DNA of 64,000 nucleotides from Parabacteroides merdae ATCC 43184. GTDB lineage: Bacteria > Bacteroidota > Bacteroidia > Bacteroidales > Tannerellaceae. The notes under the pieces were generated by a model. It saw only the letters and a program-made list of their open reading frames with translations, was not told the origin of the DNA and did no database searches. Below, piece after piece: positions 41,976-51,618 of the stretch (position 1 is its first letter; each line of letters opens with the position of its first letter). Where the stretch lies: positions 3,658,001 through 3,722,000 of the forward strand of contig NZ_CP102286.1 in assembly GCF_025151215.1 (NCBI RefSeq), written 5' to 3'. The position numbers and the translations under genes were made by a program.

Positions 41976-42870
41976 TTATTTCGGTGTCTCGTTGTTCTTA
42001 GCCAATGAAACCAAGCCTCCCATAGCCCCTAAGTTCATGGTGTCGAGTGCCGAACTCGGTACGATAACCATTGATCCTTTTTCTTTTAAGCCTTCGAACA
42101 GCATATTCATCCCTCTGAGATGTAATGCCACAGGATTATCGGTATATTTTTTACTGGCTTGTTCGAACTTTTCTGCGATTTCCGTTTCTGCCGTTCCCAA
42201 GATGACACGAGCTCTTCTTTCACGTTCGGCTTGGGCCTCTTTGCTCATTGCTTCGGCCAGGTCTTGCGGAATAGCGATATCTTTGATACCGACAGTCTGG
42301 CATGTGATGCCCCACGGATTCGTATTTCTGTCTAAGACCTGTTGCAAATCCTCAGCTATCTTATCGCGTTCCTGCAAGAGATCCGACAGTTCGTGCTTAC
42401 CGATGGTATCTCTTAGACCAGTCTGTGTGATATGTTCGATCGCTTTTTGGTACTCCTGTACTTCCAATGCAGCTTTTTCCACGTCCCAGACGGTCCAATA
42501 TACGACTGCATCCACATTTACCGGAACCGTATCTTTGGTTAGAGTTTGTTCGGCCTTAAATGCACTTACCCGTACACGCTGGTCAATATAAGTCGACACA
42601 CTGTCCTATAACCGGGATAATCATAAAGGGGCCGGGACCTTTCAAACCGTTGTATTTCCCCATACGAAGGACTACCGCCCGTTCCCATTGGTCGGCTATG
42701 CGGATTGCAGAAGCCACCAACCCGGAAAGAAGAAGCAAGAGGATGAATACCGGTATGTTTATAATCTTCGAAACATACAAAACGGCTGATACGATAACCA
42801 GTATCAGCAATACGGAAAGGGATATGGGATTGAACCAACCCTTGTTAATTACATTTGTTGTCATATTCAT
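41976..42870 (-). pseudogene. Slipin/SPFH (band 7) membrane protein with a frameshift
   Basis: Two frames make one slipin. From 42870 the first part has two hydrophobic segments (PISLSVLLILVIVSAVLYV, IPVFILLLLLSGLVASAI), then WERAVVLRMGKYNGLKGPGP and IIPVI, ending early at 42583. The second frame (from about 42599 leftward to 41976) carries STYIDQRVRVSAFKAEQTLT through the SPFH core (RDTIGKHELSDLLQERDKI, AQAERERRARVI). One extra G (GG at 42605-42606) explains the break: removing it restores IDSVSTYIDQR. Slipins form membrane microdomain oligomers. As read, the product is a 95-residue membrane stub plus an unlinked core. A sequencing error is the alternative. Confidence 0.75.
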
Positions 42871-43250
42871 TGTTTTTTAGAAGTTTCGATATTCTTTAAT
42901 TCTCGAATAACCTCATTTAGGCTGAAACCGTAACTCAGTACAACGGAAGAAAATTGTGTACAAATTTCTTTTAACTTGTCTTCCCGTTCTTTTTCCGGTA
43001 CTACATGATCTGTTTTGCTAATAAACGTTCCGGTTCCTTGCTGAGTTTCCAAAATATTCTTGATCTCCAATTCTTTATAAGCTTTGGATACCGTGTTTAG
43101 GTTTACCTTTAACTCTACGGCAAGTGCTCTGACCGTAGGAAGCTGTTCTCCCAACTTAAGTTGCCCGGATGCTATGCCAAACCTGATTTGATCAATGATC
43201 TGGCGGTATATCGGTATACCGCTAGAGTAATCTAATAAAAACTTGATCAT
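42867..43250 (-). CDS. GntR family transcriptional regulator, YtrA subfamily
   Basis: 127 residues. The winged helix-turn-helix is GIPIYRQIIDQIRFGIASGQ through LPTVRALAVELKVNLNTVSK. The short C-terminal region with no ligand domain marks the YtrA type. These usually repress their own operon with membrane-protein genes. It overlaps the slipin start by 4 bp (ATGA), so it leads a three-gene leftward operon with the slipin and the retropepsin-like lipoprotein. Its promoter has an overlapping palindrome and an IS66 insertion just upstream. Confidence 0.9.
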   Translation of the reverse strand: MIKFLLDYSSGIPIYRQIIDQIRFGIASGQLKLGEQLPTVRALAVELKVNLNTVSKAYKELEIKNILETQQGTGTFISKTDHVVPEKEREDKLKEICTQFSSVVLSYGFSLNEVIRELKNIETSKKQ

Positions 43251-43277
43251 ATGATTTTATATTATTCTATATTAATA

Positions 43278-43304
43278 TTGTACTACTATTATAGTACAAA
43301 AATA
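43278..43304 (-). promoter_or_regulatory. Operator palindrome and -7 box of the GntR operon
   Basis: TTGTACTA and TAGTACAA (43278-43299, 6-bp spacer) form a perfect 8-bp dyad. The -7 box TATTTTTG (minus strand, 43297-43304) abuts it, so repressor binding would cover the start site. The -33 position would fall at about 43324-43328, inside the IS66 end. Confidence 0.6.
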
Positions 43305-43307
43305 CAA

Positions 43308-43316
43308 GAATAAATT
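43308..43316. repeat. Target duplication left of IS66 (GAATAAATT)
   Basis: GAATAAATT at 43308-43316 is repeated exactly at 47269-47277 on the other side of the element. Eight bases is usual for IS66; the ninth (G) may be part of the duplication or chance. Confidence 0.75.
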
Positions 43317-43387
43317 GTAAGCATCCGATAAAGTACACATTGTAGACCTAAAAACTCTTCTATTACTTTGCGTTCAAAAACGTAGTT

Positions 43388-43744
43388 ATGAAACGATCAA
43401 TGAGTAAAGAAGAGTTTTTAGCGCTATATCAGCGCCAACAGTCCAGCGGACTAACCATAAAGGATTTCTGTGATAATGAATCGTATCCTGCTTCCTGTTT
43501 TCATTATTGGAAGAAGAAATATGGATTGAGTCACCCATATACCAAACACACCGAACCTACAGGTGATTCGTTTATCCCTCTTAATATTAATCATACTCCT
43601 GCCATTCCCACTTCATCATGTGGTGACAGGCATGTAACCATAGAACTTCCATCCGGCATAAAGATCCACCTCAACATCCTAAGTAATCCGGAGATTATTT
43701 ATGGCCTGATCAGTAAATTATGTAGCCATGTTCTGCCTGAATGA
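43388..43744 (+). CDS. tnpA: IS66 accessory protein TnpA
   Basis: 118 residues. The helix-turn-helix-like N-terminus (MSKEEFLALYQRQQSSGLTI, SYPASCFHYWKKKYGL) is that of IS66 OrfA/TnpA. It is needed with TnpB for transposition in IS66-type elements. It overlaps tnpB by 17 bp, the typical arrangement. Confidence 0.9.
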   Translation: MKRSMSKEEFLALYQRQQSSGLTIKDFCDNESYPASCFHYWKKKYGLSHPYTKHTEPTGDSFIPLNINHTPAIPTSSCGDRHVTIELPSGIKIHLNILSNPEIIYGLISKLCSHVLPE

Positions 43745-44096
43745 TACGATGCGCTACTTCCTGTGTCCCGGGAAGACAGATATGCGCAAAGGAATAAATT
43801 CCCTTTGTGGGCTTGTTCATGATAAAATGGGATATGACGTTCGACTTGGCGATGTGTTTATCTTTGTCAACCGAAGCAGAACAACCATGAAACTTCTGCA
43901 TACCGAAGACGGAGGTATGGTTTTATACATAAAACGCCTTGAGGAAGGTACCTTTAGACTTCCTTCCTATGATAGTGAAAGCCGTTCCTATCCCATGGAA
44001 TGGCGTGATTTAGTACTGATGGTGGAAGGCATAACCGATAATCCGAGTGATAGACTCAAACGTCTTAAAGCCGGTCGAAAAGAAGGATTTTATTGA
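43728..44096 (+). CDS. tnpB: IS66 accessory protein TnpB
   Basis: 122 residues. Core YFLCPGKTDMRKGINSLCGLV followed by GDVFIFVNRSRTTMKLLHTE and DGGMVLYIKRLEEGTFRLP is the IS66 Orf2/TnpB signature. The ATG at 43728 overlaps tnpA; 43746 (MRYFLCPG) is a possible alternative start. Role beyond being essential for transposition is unclear. Confidence 0.93.
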   Translation: MFCLNDTMRYFLCPGKTDMRKGINSLCGLVHDKMGYDVRLGDVFIFVNRSRTTMKLLHTEDGGMVLYIKRLEEGTFRLPSYDSESRSYPMEWRDLVLMVEGITDNPSDRLKRLKAGRKEGFY

Positions 44097-44171
44097 TTAA
44101 AAAGAGCTTCCTAAACTTGTATAGCTGTACGATTTTCAGTATCTTTACATTATAATAAGATACTAAAAAGA

Positions 44172-45785
44172 ATGATTCATACAGATACGATGGAACTAAT
44201 AATCAAGAATCAACAGGAGCAAATAAAAGGGCTTCTGGAGACAAATCGTACCCTTGTAGAATCAAATCAGAAACTTATGGAACAGACGGGAGAACTGCAG
44301 CAAAAAGTACAGGAACTCCTGTCGCAAGTAGCCTGGTTAAACAGACAGCTTTTCGGCAGAAAGAGTGAAAAGCTGGCATCCTTGGATCCCAACCAGCTTG
44401 CCTTGTTTGATACCTTGGCTAATCCCAGGCAAGAGGAAACGGATCTTGTGGAGACTGGCGTAGGCACTAGGACATGTAAACCGGACGGAAAGAAAAAAGA
44501 ATCCCGCCGTAATCGGGAACTGTTAGAGGGGCTGCCCGTTGTGGAAGTCATTGTCGAACCTGATAATGTGGATCTGAATCGATATCGTCGTATAGGTGAA
44601 GAGCGCACACGTACGCTTGAATTTGAACCGGGAAAGCTATATGTCAAAGAGACAGTACGTCCCAAATACGGACTCAAAAATAATTTAAGTCTTCCCAAAG
44701 AGGGTGAAAGCGGTGTCATAATAGCACCGCTTCCACCTTCCCCTATATACAAATGTCTGGCAGGACCTTCCTTGCTAGCCGAAATACTTCTGCAGAAATA
44801 TGAATATCATGTTCCCTTTTACCGTCAGGTAAAGGAATACAGACATTTGGGTGTACGACTGCCGGAAAGTACTTTAAGCGGGTGGTTTAAGCCAGTATGT
44901 GAGTTATTAAGTCCTCTTTATTCGGAATTAGTAAAGCTCGTAACGGGCAGCGGATATGTTCAGGTCGACGAAACCACAGTACGGGTCATCAACAAAGGAA
45001 AGGGAAAAACCGATAAGGAGTATTTATGGATGGTCAGGGCAGCTATGGAAAAACTGGTCATCTTCCATTATGATGACGGTTCCCGATCCGGACAGACAAT
45101 CAGAAATTTATTAAAGGACTTCAAAGGATATCTTCAAAGTGACGGATACAGTGCCTACAATGCGTTTGATGGCACTAAGGACGTGTGCCTTATTGCCTGT
45201 CTGGCCCATATCAGAAGACATATGGAGCTGGCACTGGATGAAAATAGATCACTTGCTGAATATGCTCTTAAACAAATACAGGAACTATATCATATTGAGC
45301 AGATAGCAGATGCCCGGAAACTCGATGCGCAGGGACGATGTGCACTCCGCCAGCGTTTGGCAACTCCCATACTTGACTCCTTTGAAAAATGGATGGAACA
45401 GACTTATGGCAAAGTACCACCAAGAAGTCGCATGGGACAAGCTATTACCTATACTTATCCTCTTTGGCCAAGAATGAAGAATTACCTGAAAGATGGAAAT
45501 CTGAAAATCGATAATAATCTGGCGGAAAATGCGATTAGACCACTTACTTTGTCCAGAAAGAACTTCCTCTTTTGTGGTAACCACGAGGCAGCTGAAAATA
45601 CAGCAATCATATGCTCACTATTAGCTACCTGTAAAGCACAGGAAATTAACCCAAGGGAATGGCTGAATGATGTCATAGCCAAACTTCCATACTATCTGGA
45701 AAGAGACTCCGGGAAAAATGTTCGTGAACTTCTTCCGGATGTTTGGAAGTTAGAGAAATCCAACACGAATCCAATTGGAGTTTAA
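44172..45785 (+). CDS. tnpC: IS66 transposase TnpC
   Basis: 537 residues, full length. The N-terminal coiled coil (ELIIKNQQEQIKGLLETN onward) is followed by a charged linker and zinc/DNA-binding region, then the DDE catalytic domain: Asp in YVQVDETTVRV, Asp in YLQSDGYSAYN, Glu in NNLAENAIRPLTLSRKN. Everything is intact, so it may still be active. The IS256-family element lies 22 bp after its stop. Confidence 0.95.
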   Translation: MIHTDTMELIIKNQQEQIKGLLETNRTLVESNQKLMEQTGELQQKVQELLSQVAWLNRQLFGRKSEKLASLDPNQLALFDTLANPRQEETDLVETGVGTRTCKPDGKKKESRRNRELLEGLPVVEVIVEPDNVDLNRYRRIGEERTRTLEFEPGKLYVKETVRPKYGLKNNLSLPKEGESGVIIAPLPPSPIYKCLAGPSLLAEILLQKYEYHVPFYRQVKEYRHLGVRLPESTLSGWFKPVCELLSPLYSELVKLVTGSGYVQVDETTVRVINKGKGKTDKEYLWMVRAAMEKLVIFHYDDGSRSGQTIRNLLKDFKGYLQSDGYSAYNAFDGTKDVCLIACLAHIRRHMELALDENRSLAEYALKQIQELYHIEQIADARKLDAQGRCALRQRLATPILDSFEKWMEQTYGKVPPRSRMGQAITYTYPLWPRMKNYLKDGNLKIDNNLAENAIRPLTLSRKNFLFCGNHEAAENTAIICSLLATCKAQEINPREWLNDVIAKLPYYLERDSGKNVRELLPDVWKLEKSNTNPIGV

Positions 45786-45807
45786 ATATTTATGTTAAAG
45801 AATAAAA

Positions 45808-47177
45808 GACACTGTCCAGAATTTTGTGTAAATGAAAACAGGATTCAGTTGTAAGTTTGTTCTTATATCTGGATTCTGTTTTCAAACATAAGCATAAATT
45901 GATTCATAATCAAGCCCCAGTTTGAAATAGGCATTGTCCATTTCTTTTCAATCTCCATAAGCGAAAGATATACGGTCTTTTTTACAGCATCGTCCGAAGG
46001 AAATGAAAGTTTTGATTTCGTGTACTTTCTGATTTTTCCATTCAGGTTCTCAATGAGATTGGTTGTGCAGATTATTTTTCTGATTTCCAGCGGGAATTGG
46101 AAGAAAACAGTCAAATCATCCCAGTTGTTTCTCCATGAAAGTATAGCATAAGGATACTTTCCTCCCCATTTCTTTTCCAGATTGTCAAGTTCTGTGGCTG
46201 CAACCTCTTTGTTGGGTGCATTATAGATATTCTTCATATCCGCTGTAAACTCTTTCTTATCCTTATAAACGACATATTTACAGGAATTTCTGATCTGATG
46301 TACCACACAGACTTGAGTGGATGACTGAGGGAATACACTGCGGATAGTATCCGTAAATCCATTCAGATTGTCGGTACAGGTAATCAGTATATCCTGCACT
46401 CCACGGGCTTTTAAGTCGGTCAGGACACCCATCCAGAAAGAAGAGCTTTCCGATTTGCCAACCCACATGCCAAGAACTTCCTTCAGGCCGTTCTGTTTCA
46501 GTCCGACGCAAAGGTAAACGGTCTTGTTTATGATCTTGCCGTTATCCCGTACCTTGAAGACAATACCGTCCATCCAGACTATCAGGCAAACAGGATCAAG
46601 GGGACGGTTCTGCCACTCCTGGGCAGCCTGATTGACTTTGTTGGTAATGATGGAAATGGCCGATGTAGAGAGCTCTATTTCATAAATCTCACGCATCTCT
46701 TCCTCTATGTCAGAAACGCTCATTCCTTTGGCGTATAGGGAGATAACGAGCTTTTCTATAGAAAGTCCACGACTTTCATGTTTGGGCACTGCTATCGGCT
46801 CAAACTGGCCGTTACGGTCACGTGGAATAGAAATGACAGACTCTCCATGTTCGGTCTGGATTTTCTTCGGATAACTGCCATTCCGGGAGTTGCCGGTATT
46901 GTTCCCTGTCACAGAATTCTTTTCATAGCCCAAATGGGCATCCATTTCGCCTTCAAGCATCTTCTCCAGCACCTGGGCATGCAACTGTTTCAGAAACTTG
47001 CTCACATCCGCTTCTGTCTTGAACTGGCTAAGGAACTCCTTGCTTAACACCTCATCGGGCACTACTTGATTCTTTTCTTTCATAATCTTCTTCATTTTGC
47101 AAATCTATAAAATAAAAAATACGAGACTCAAACTTGAATCCCGTATTTTCCATTTACACAAAATATTTTATAGTGCC
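45808..47177. mobile_element. IS256-family insertion sequence nested within IS66
   Basis: Imperfect inverted ends: left GACACTGTCCAGAATTTTG from 45808, right (minus strand from 47177) GGCACTATAAAATATTTTG, both then TGTAAATG. Target duplications GAATAAAA flank it at 45800-45807 and 47178-47185. Total length is about 1.37 kb with one transposase gene on the minus strand. It sits in the short noncoding tail of IS66, after tnpC, so it leaves the IS66 genes unharmed. Confidence 0.9.
45863..47095 (-). CDS. IS256-family (mutator-type) transposase
   Basis: 410 residues, full length. N-terminal region EKMLEGEMDAHLGYEKNSVT with GNSRNGSYPKKIQTEHGE is typical. The DDE residues fall at Asp in LIVWMDGIVFKVRDNGK, Asp in ILITCTDNLNGF, and Glu in CTTNLIENLNGKIRKYTKSK. 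SVFPQSSTQVCVVHQIRNS carries the family's C/H region. It is intact and probably active. Confidence 0.95.
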   Translation of the reverse strand: MKKIMKEKNQVVPDEVLSKEFLSQFKTEADVSKFLKQLHAQVLEKMLEGEMDAHLGYEKNSVTGNNTGNSRNGSYPKKIQTEHGESVISIPRDRNGQFEPIAVPKHESRGLSIEKLVISLYAKGMSVSDIEEEMREIYEIELSTSAISIITNKVNQAAQEWQNRPLDPVCLIVWMDGIVFKVRDNGKIINKTVYLCVGLKQNGLKEVLGMWVGKSESSSFWMGVLTDLKARGVQDILITCTDNLNGFTDTIRSVFPQSSTQVCVVHQIRNSCKYVVYKDKKEFTADMKNIYNAPNKEVAATELDNLEKKWGGKYPYAILSWRNNWDDLTVFFQFPLEIRKIICTTNLIENLNGKIRKYTKSKLSFPSDDAVKKTVYLSLMEIEKKWTMPISNWGLIMNQFMLMFENRIQI

Positions 47178-47377
47178 GAATAAAAAACTCGATATTAGCT
47201 TTTGACTAAAGTTGATATCGAGTTTTCTATTTTATGAAAATACAATGTGTACTTTATCGGATGCTTACGAATAAATTATTCCACAAAAACTTTTTGTGGA
47301 AATTTTTGAGGTGTATGGATGAAACTTTTGTGTTTAAATAGACTTTAAGAATACTTCTTTTTATTTTTTCCCAAAAG

Positions 47378-50300
47378 CTAAGAACATATAGTTTCCATAT
47401 ATTCTCCTGGTGTCATGTTAAATTCTTTCTTGAAACAAACACTGAAATAATGTGCATCTTTAAAACCTACCAAATAGGCAATGTCTGAAACATTACCCCT
47501 TCTTTGTTTAATGAGTTCTTTTGCTGTATTCAAACGTATACTACGGATAAATTCATTAGGAGACATATTTGCCAAAGACTTCAACTTGCGGTATAACATA
47601 GAATTGGACACTTGCATAATTTCACAAAAATGTTTGACATCAAACTCGGGATTTTCCATATTCTTTTTGACAATATCCATGGCCTCTTTCAAAAACTTTT
47701 CATCGTATGATGAGATCGTAATATCTATATTCTGTGTCAAAGGGTTGGATTTAAAGCTATCTATAACCCTTTTTCTATTAGAGATGACCATGTCTATATT
47801 TGCTTGTAACACGTTAAAATTAAATGGTTTGGTTATATATGCATCTGCGCCGCAGTTCAATCCTTCCAAATAGTCTTTATCATTTATTTTTGCCGTAAGA
47901 AGTATAATCGGAATACAGCTTGTCTCTTTCTTTCTCTTGAGTTGTTTACATAGTTCGAATCCATCCATGATAGGCATCATGACATCACTAAGAATCAGAT
48001 CAGGCTTAATTTCTTGTACAAGTTTCAGTCCTTCCTCCCCATTAGCGGCCATTGATATCGTATACTTTTCTTGTAACAAACGCTGAAGTGAATCTCGCAA
48101 GTCTTGATCATCTTCAATAACCAAAACGGAATTCTGTTTTGAAGATTTTTGAATTTCAGAATTGGACTGTGATTGTTGGATGGCTGCTCCTTCAGGCGAG
48201 TCGTTTACAATGAAACGATGTTCTATCGTTTCATTTATTTGTTCGTTGCTATAGCTTGTTTTGTTGATAGGTATTCTGATTGTAAATTCTGTCCATTCTT
48301 CCAGTTCACTAGTTACACTAATCGTTCCTTTGTGCAATTCGACAAGACTTTTAGTTAATGCTAGTCCTATGCCATTCCCTTTAAGGCCCAATTGTTTAAA
48401 ACTGTTTTCATAAAAACGATTAAATATATAAGGTAATTCATCGGTTGCAATACCTTTTCCTATATTTCTGATTTTAATAAGTAATGTTTTATACTGAAAT
48501 TCACTTTCCTGATCCTCTGCTTTAAGGAGAATCTCTATTTTTCCCCTACCATCCTGATAGCTGAACTTTGTTGCGTTAGAAAGTAAATTATATAAAATTT
48601 TATCGATTTTATTCGTGTCAAACCAAGCAGCGATATGTTCAGGTTCCGACTGCATACATAAGCTGACATTTTTATTCTTTGCTAATAAAGCAAAGTTCTC
48701 TTGACAAAGATTACAGACAAAAGAACTTATATCTCCATAAGATATGTTGAGTTTTAATTTATTGTTTTCCAGTTTTTGAAAATCAAGAATCTCTTCAATC
48801 AACCTATTAAGTCTGATCGTATTCGACTGGGCCGCTTTTAATATTTTATTATCAATATTATACATACGCTTAAGCTCCTCAATGGAGCAACTGATAATAG
48901 ATAACGGCGTCAAGAATTCATGAGAGATATTGGCAAAAAATTTGAACTTGGATTGATGTAATTCTTCCGCTTTTATTCTCTCTATTTGTTCGACCTTCAC
49001 AGCTTCTTTCAATTTATACCTATAATTTTGAAAACGATAAAAAACATAACCTGAAATAGTTATCAAAAACAGATAACATACCAAAGCCAAATTCGTTTTG
49101 TAAAAAGGAGGAAGCACTTTTATGCCGAATTCTTCATAATTTTCATTTTCCACTCTACCTTCATTCAATGTCTTGACCAAAAAACGATATTCACCTGAAG
49201 GTAAGTTGGTGTAGAATGCTGTTCGTGATGTCGCATCCGTGTAGATCCAATCTTTGTCAAATCCCTCCAATTTGTAAGCATATTTTTTCTTTTCAGGATG
49301 TACATAAGAAAGTGCGGCAAATTTGATCCCGATATTATTATCAGAAGAAGTCAGAGTAATGTTTTTAGAGTAGAGTGGATGAGTTTTTCCAGATAACTGT
49401 TTTTTCTTCTTATTCGGCAGTTCATCAAAAGATTTGTGGAAAATCTTAAAATCACTAATGATAGTTGGAGTATGGGTTGAGTCATAGTTCACCAAGTTTG
49501 GATGAAATATGCAGAAACCACTAGGGGTTCCGTAATAGATCTGTCCTTTCTTGTCATTGAACATTGAATTTTTTAAACAGCTTTTATCCAACATTCCATC
49601 TCTATCATCAAAAATAAGTGATTTATGAGTCTGACTGTTATACAACACCACCCCCTTATTAGTTCCTAAGACAAGAGTTCCGTTCACTTCCGTTATATTA
49701 AAAACGATATCGCTAGGTATTTCCTGTATATTAGGAGCCGGTTCAAACCAGTCTTTTTCTTGGTTATACTTCTGTAAGCCATAACCATTTGTTCCAATCC
49801 AAAGGTTCCCCATTTTATCCTCATAGATACACATGATCTCATCAGCAACAAGCAGTTTGTTTTTACTGTTATAAGTTTTAAAAGACAGTTTATGCACATT
49901 GGATCCTGATGCCAGACTGTATAGCCCATCAAAGTAAGTTCCGAGCCATACTGTACCTGTGTGATCCTGATAAATACACTGTATGCGGTTATAAGTATCA
50001 TAAGAAAGTGTATCATTATTAGTCGTAATAATATTTAGTCCCTCATCAGAGCCGATCCAAATATTGCCATCCTTGTCACTTATGATAGAATTAATACAAC
50101 TTCCGATTTTTGTTTTTCCTAAATGATGAAGATAATACTGGCAGGACGAGATTTCTCTATCTTTTAACTGACAAATTATCAATCCGCCAAATTGTGTACC
50201 AAACCATAATTCCTTTTTAGACGGATGTTTGAATATAAATTGCACATTTCCAGGCCATTGGTTAAATAGTTCATTATATTTTGATATTTCTTTATAACCG

Positions 50301-51463
50301 GTATTTTTTCCCACTTTTTTGTCATAAAAGGAAAACCCGATTTTATCGACTCCAAGTAATAAAACATTTTTATTCCATTCATACAACGCATTCACTTTTA
50401 AGTTTTGATATGGCTCCAATGAAGATTTCATCGGGTAATTGGTAAAGATCTTTTTTTCTTTATACGCGATATAAACACCTGAATTTGCTGTTGCTATCCA
50501 AATATTCTTTTGATTGTCAATGAATAGATCATTAATATCCTCGTTGGAAATAAAACCAGACGAATAAACATCGGTATTAATTGGTATCAGTTTATTGTTA
50601 TTATCTATCCTATATAGCCCTTGATTAGTCCCTACTAAAATGTTTTTGTCCGGAAGTTGCTGTAAACATTTAAAAATGCACTCATAATCAGTCTCATACC
50701 CGAACTGAGTATATCGGGCGTGTTTAGAAGTTTCCCGATTGTTCATTTTGGATACACCATTACCCCAGTTGCATATCCAAATGTTTTCAGCTGTGTCTTG
50801 CAATAAAAAATTGGTTCTATTCAAAACGGTTACTTCAGGATATTGGTAAAAACGTTGTTTTTTCACATCAAAACGGCATATTCCATTATCAAATGTTCCC
50901 ACCCAAATATCTCCTGATTTGTCTTCCAGTAATGCGTGAATTGAATTTCCTGCTATGGATGTTTCATCATTGGGACGATTTTTATATTGGAAAAAAGAAC
51001 CGGTTTGTCTATTATATTTTAAAAGTCCAACTTGTGTTCCTACCCATAACGTACTGTCACGAGAGATCAGCAAAGAATGTATAAAAGAGTTAGGAAGACT
51101 GTCATTGCTGATACAAACAATCTTGTCGGTCGATTTATCCAAAAAGTGTAACCCTTGTTCAGTCCCGATCCACAAGTTATGATCAATGTCTTCAACAATT
51201 GCATTTACAATATTACTTTGCAGCAATTCCGGAAATTGGCTTGATGACTTGTATGTCTTAAACTCATATCCGTCATAGCGACAGAGACCATTGTTTGTGG
51301 CAAACCACATAAATCCGTCACTGTCTTGAAGAATTTGATTAACATGTTTATCAGGGAGACCTTCTATATTGTTGATCGCCCGTACATTATAATCATTCCA
51401 TGCCGGATAGGCACAAAAAGTTATAAAAAATAAGTATAATAATAGTATTAAAATTTTACTCAT
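47378..51463 (-). CDS. Hybrid two-component system sensor/regulator (HTCS)
   Basis: 1361 residues, a one-protein signal system that spans the inner membrane and activates PUL genes. A signal peptide is followed by about 650 residues of beta-propeller repeats (DSDGFMWFATNNGLCRYDG, GNIWIGSDEGLNIIT and similar), a Y_Y_Y domain (about 690-760), and a membrane span near 786-806. The histidine kinase has ANISHEFLTPLSII (His about 853), an N-box NLLSNATKFS and GNGIGLALTKSL. The receiver has LILSDVMMPIMDG (Asp about 1157). The C-terminal AraC helix-turn-helix ends NMTPGEYME. It sits last in the leftward PUL, so it probably senses that locus's glycan. Confidence 0.95.
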   Translation of the reverse strand: MSKILILLLYLFFITFCAYPAWNDYNVRAINNIEGLPDKHVNQILQDSDGFMWFATNNGLCRYDGYEFKTYKSSSQFPELLQSNIVNAIVEDIDHNLWIGTEQGLHFLDKSTDKIVCISNDSLPNSFIHSLLISRDSTLWVGTQVGLLKYNRQTGSFFQYKNRPNDETSIAGNSIHALLEDKSGDIWVGTFDNGICRFDVKKQRFYQYPEVTVLNRTNFLLQDTAENIWICNWGNGVSKMNNRETSKHARYTQFGYETDYECIFKCLQQLPDKNILVGTNQGLYRIDNNNKLIPINTDVYSSGFISNEDINDLFIDNQKNIWIATANSGVYIAYKEKKIFTNYPMKSSLEPYQNLKVNALYEWNKNVLLLGVDKIGFSFYDKKVGKNTGYKEISKYNELFNQWPGNVQFIFKHPSKKELWFGTQFGGLIICQLKDREISSCQYYLHHLGKTKIGSCINSIISDKDGNIWIGSDEGLNIITTNNDTLSYDTYNRIQCIYQDHTGTVWLGTYFDGLYSLASGSNVHKLSFKTYNSKNKLLVADEIMCIYEDKMGNLWIGTNGYGLQKYNQEKDWFEPAPNIQEIPSDIVFNITEVNGTLVLGTNKGVVLYNSQTHKSLIFDDRDGMLDKSCLKNSMFNDKKGQIYYGTPSGFCIFHPNLVNYDSTHTPTIISDFKIFHKSFDELPNKKKKQLSGKTHPLYSKNITLTSSDNNIGIKFAALSYVHPEKKKYAYKLEGFDKDWIYTDATSRTAFYTNLPSGEYRFLVKTLNEGRVENENYEEFGIKVLPPFYKTNLALVCYLFLITISGYVFYRFQNYRYKLKEAVKVEQIERIKAEELHQSKFKFFANISHEFLTPLSIISCSIEELKRMYNIDNKILKAAQSNTIRLNRLIEEILDFQKLENNKLKLNISYGDISSFVCNLCQENFALLAKNKNVSLCMQSEPEHIAAWFDTNKIDKILYNLLSNATKFSYQDGRGKIEILLKAEDQESEFQYKTLLIKIRNIGKGIATDELPYIFNRFYENSFKQLGLKGNGIGLALTKSLVELHKGTISVTSELEEWTEFTIRIPINKTSYSNEQINETIEHRFIVNDSPEGAAIQQSQSNSEIQKSSKQNSVLVIEDDQDLRDSLQRLLQEKYTISMAANGEEGLKLVQEIKPDLILSDVMMPIMDGFELCKQLKRKKETSCIPIILLTAKINDKDYLEGLNCGADAYITKPFNFNVLQANIDMVISNRKRVIDSFKSNPLTQNIDITISSYDEKFLKEAMDIVKKNMENPEFDVKHFCEIMQVSNSMLYRKLKSLANMSPNEFIRSIRLNTAKELIKQRRGNVSDIAYLVGFKDAHYFSVCFKKEFNMTPGEYMETICS

Positions 51464-51618
51464 AAAACAAAGATTTCTAATACATTATTAAATACATAGC
51501 AACCTGTATCTTTTGATTTTCTTTATTTACGCAAGCCCCAAGCATTTTTTGATACTAAAGTAATTTAAAGTTTCCACATAATCCAATTTTGAATTTATAT
51601 ATTTTTTATTTTGACTAT

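Larger units (their letters stand above)
43317..47268. mobile_element. IS66-family insertion sequence (carrying a nested IS256-family element)
   Basis: Perfect 28-bp terminal inverted repeats start GTAAGCATCCGATAAAG at both ends (43317-43344 and 47241-47268). Flanking duplications are GAATAAATT. The IS carries tnpA, tnpB and tnpC in order on the plus strand. Removing the nested element and one target copy leaves about 2.57 kb, the usual IS66 size. It lies just upstream of the GntR operon promoter and downstream of the hybrid sensor gene. Confidence 0.93.

Noticed and set aside
42583..42610. Programmed frameshift in the slipin gene
   Set aside because: There is no slippery heptamer or following pseudoknot visible; a single extra G is a simpler cause.
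43317..47268. Composite transposon with cargo
   Set aside because: Only transposition genes lie between the IS66 ends; the second element is nested, not a bracketing copy.
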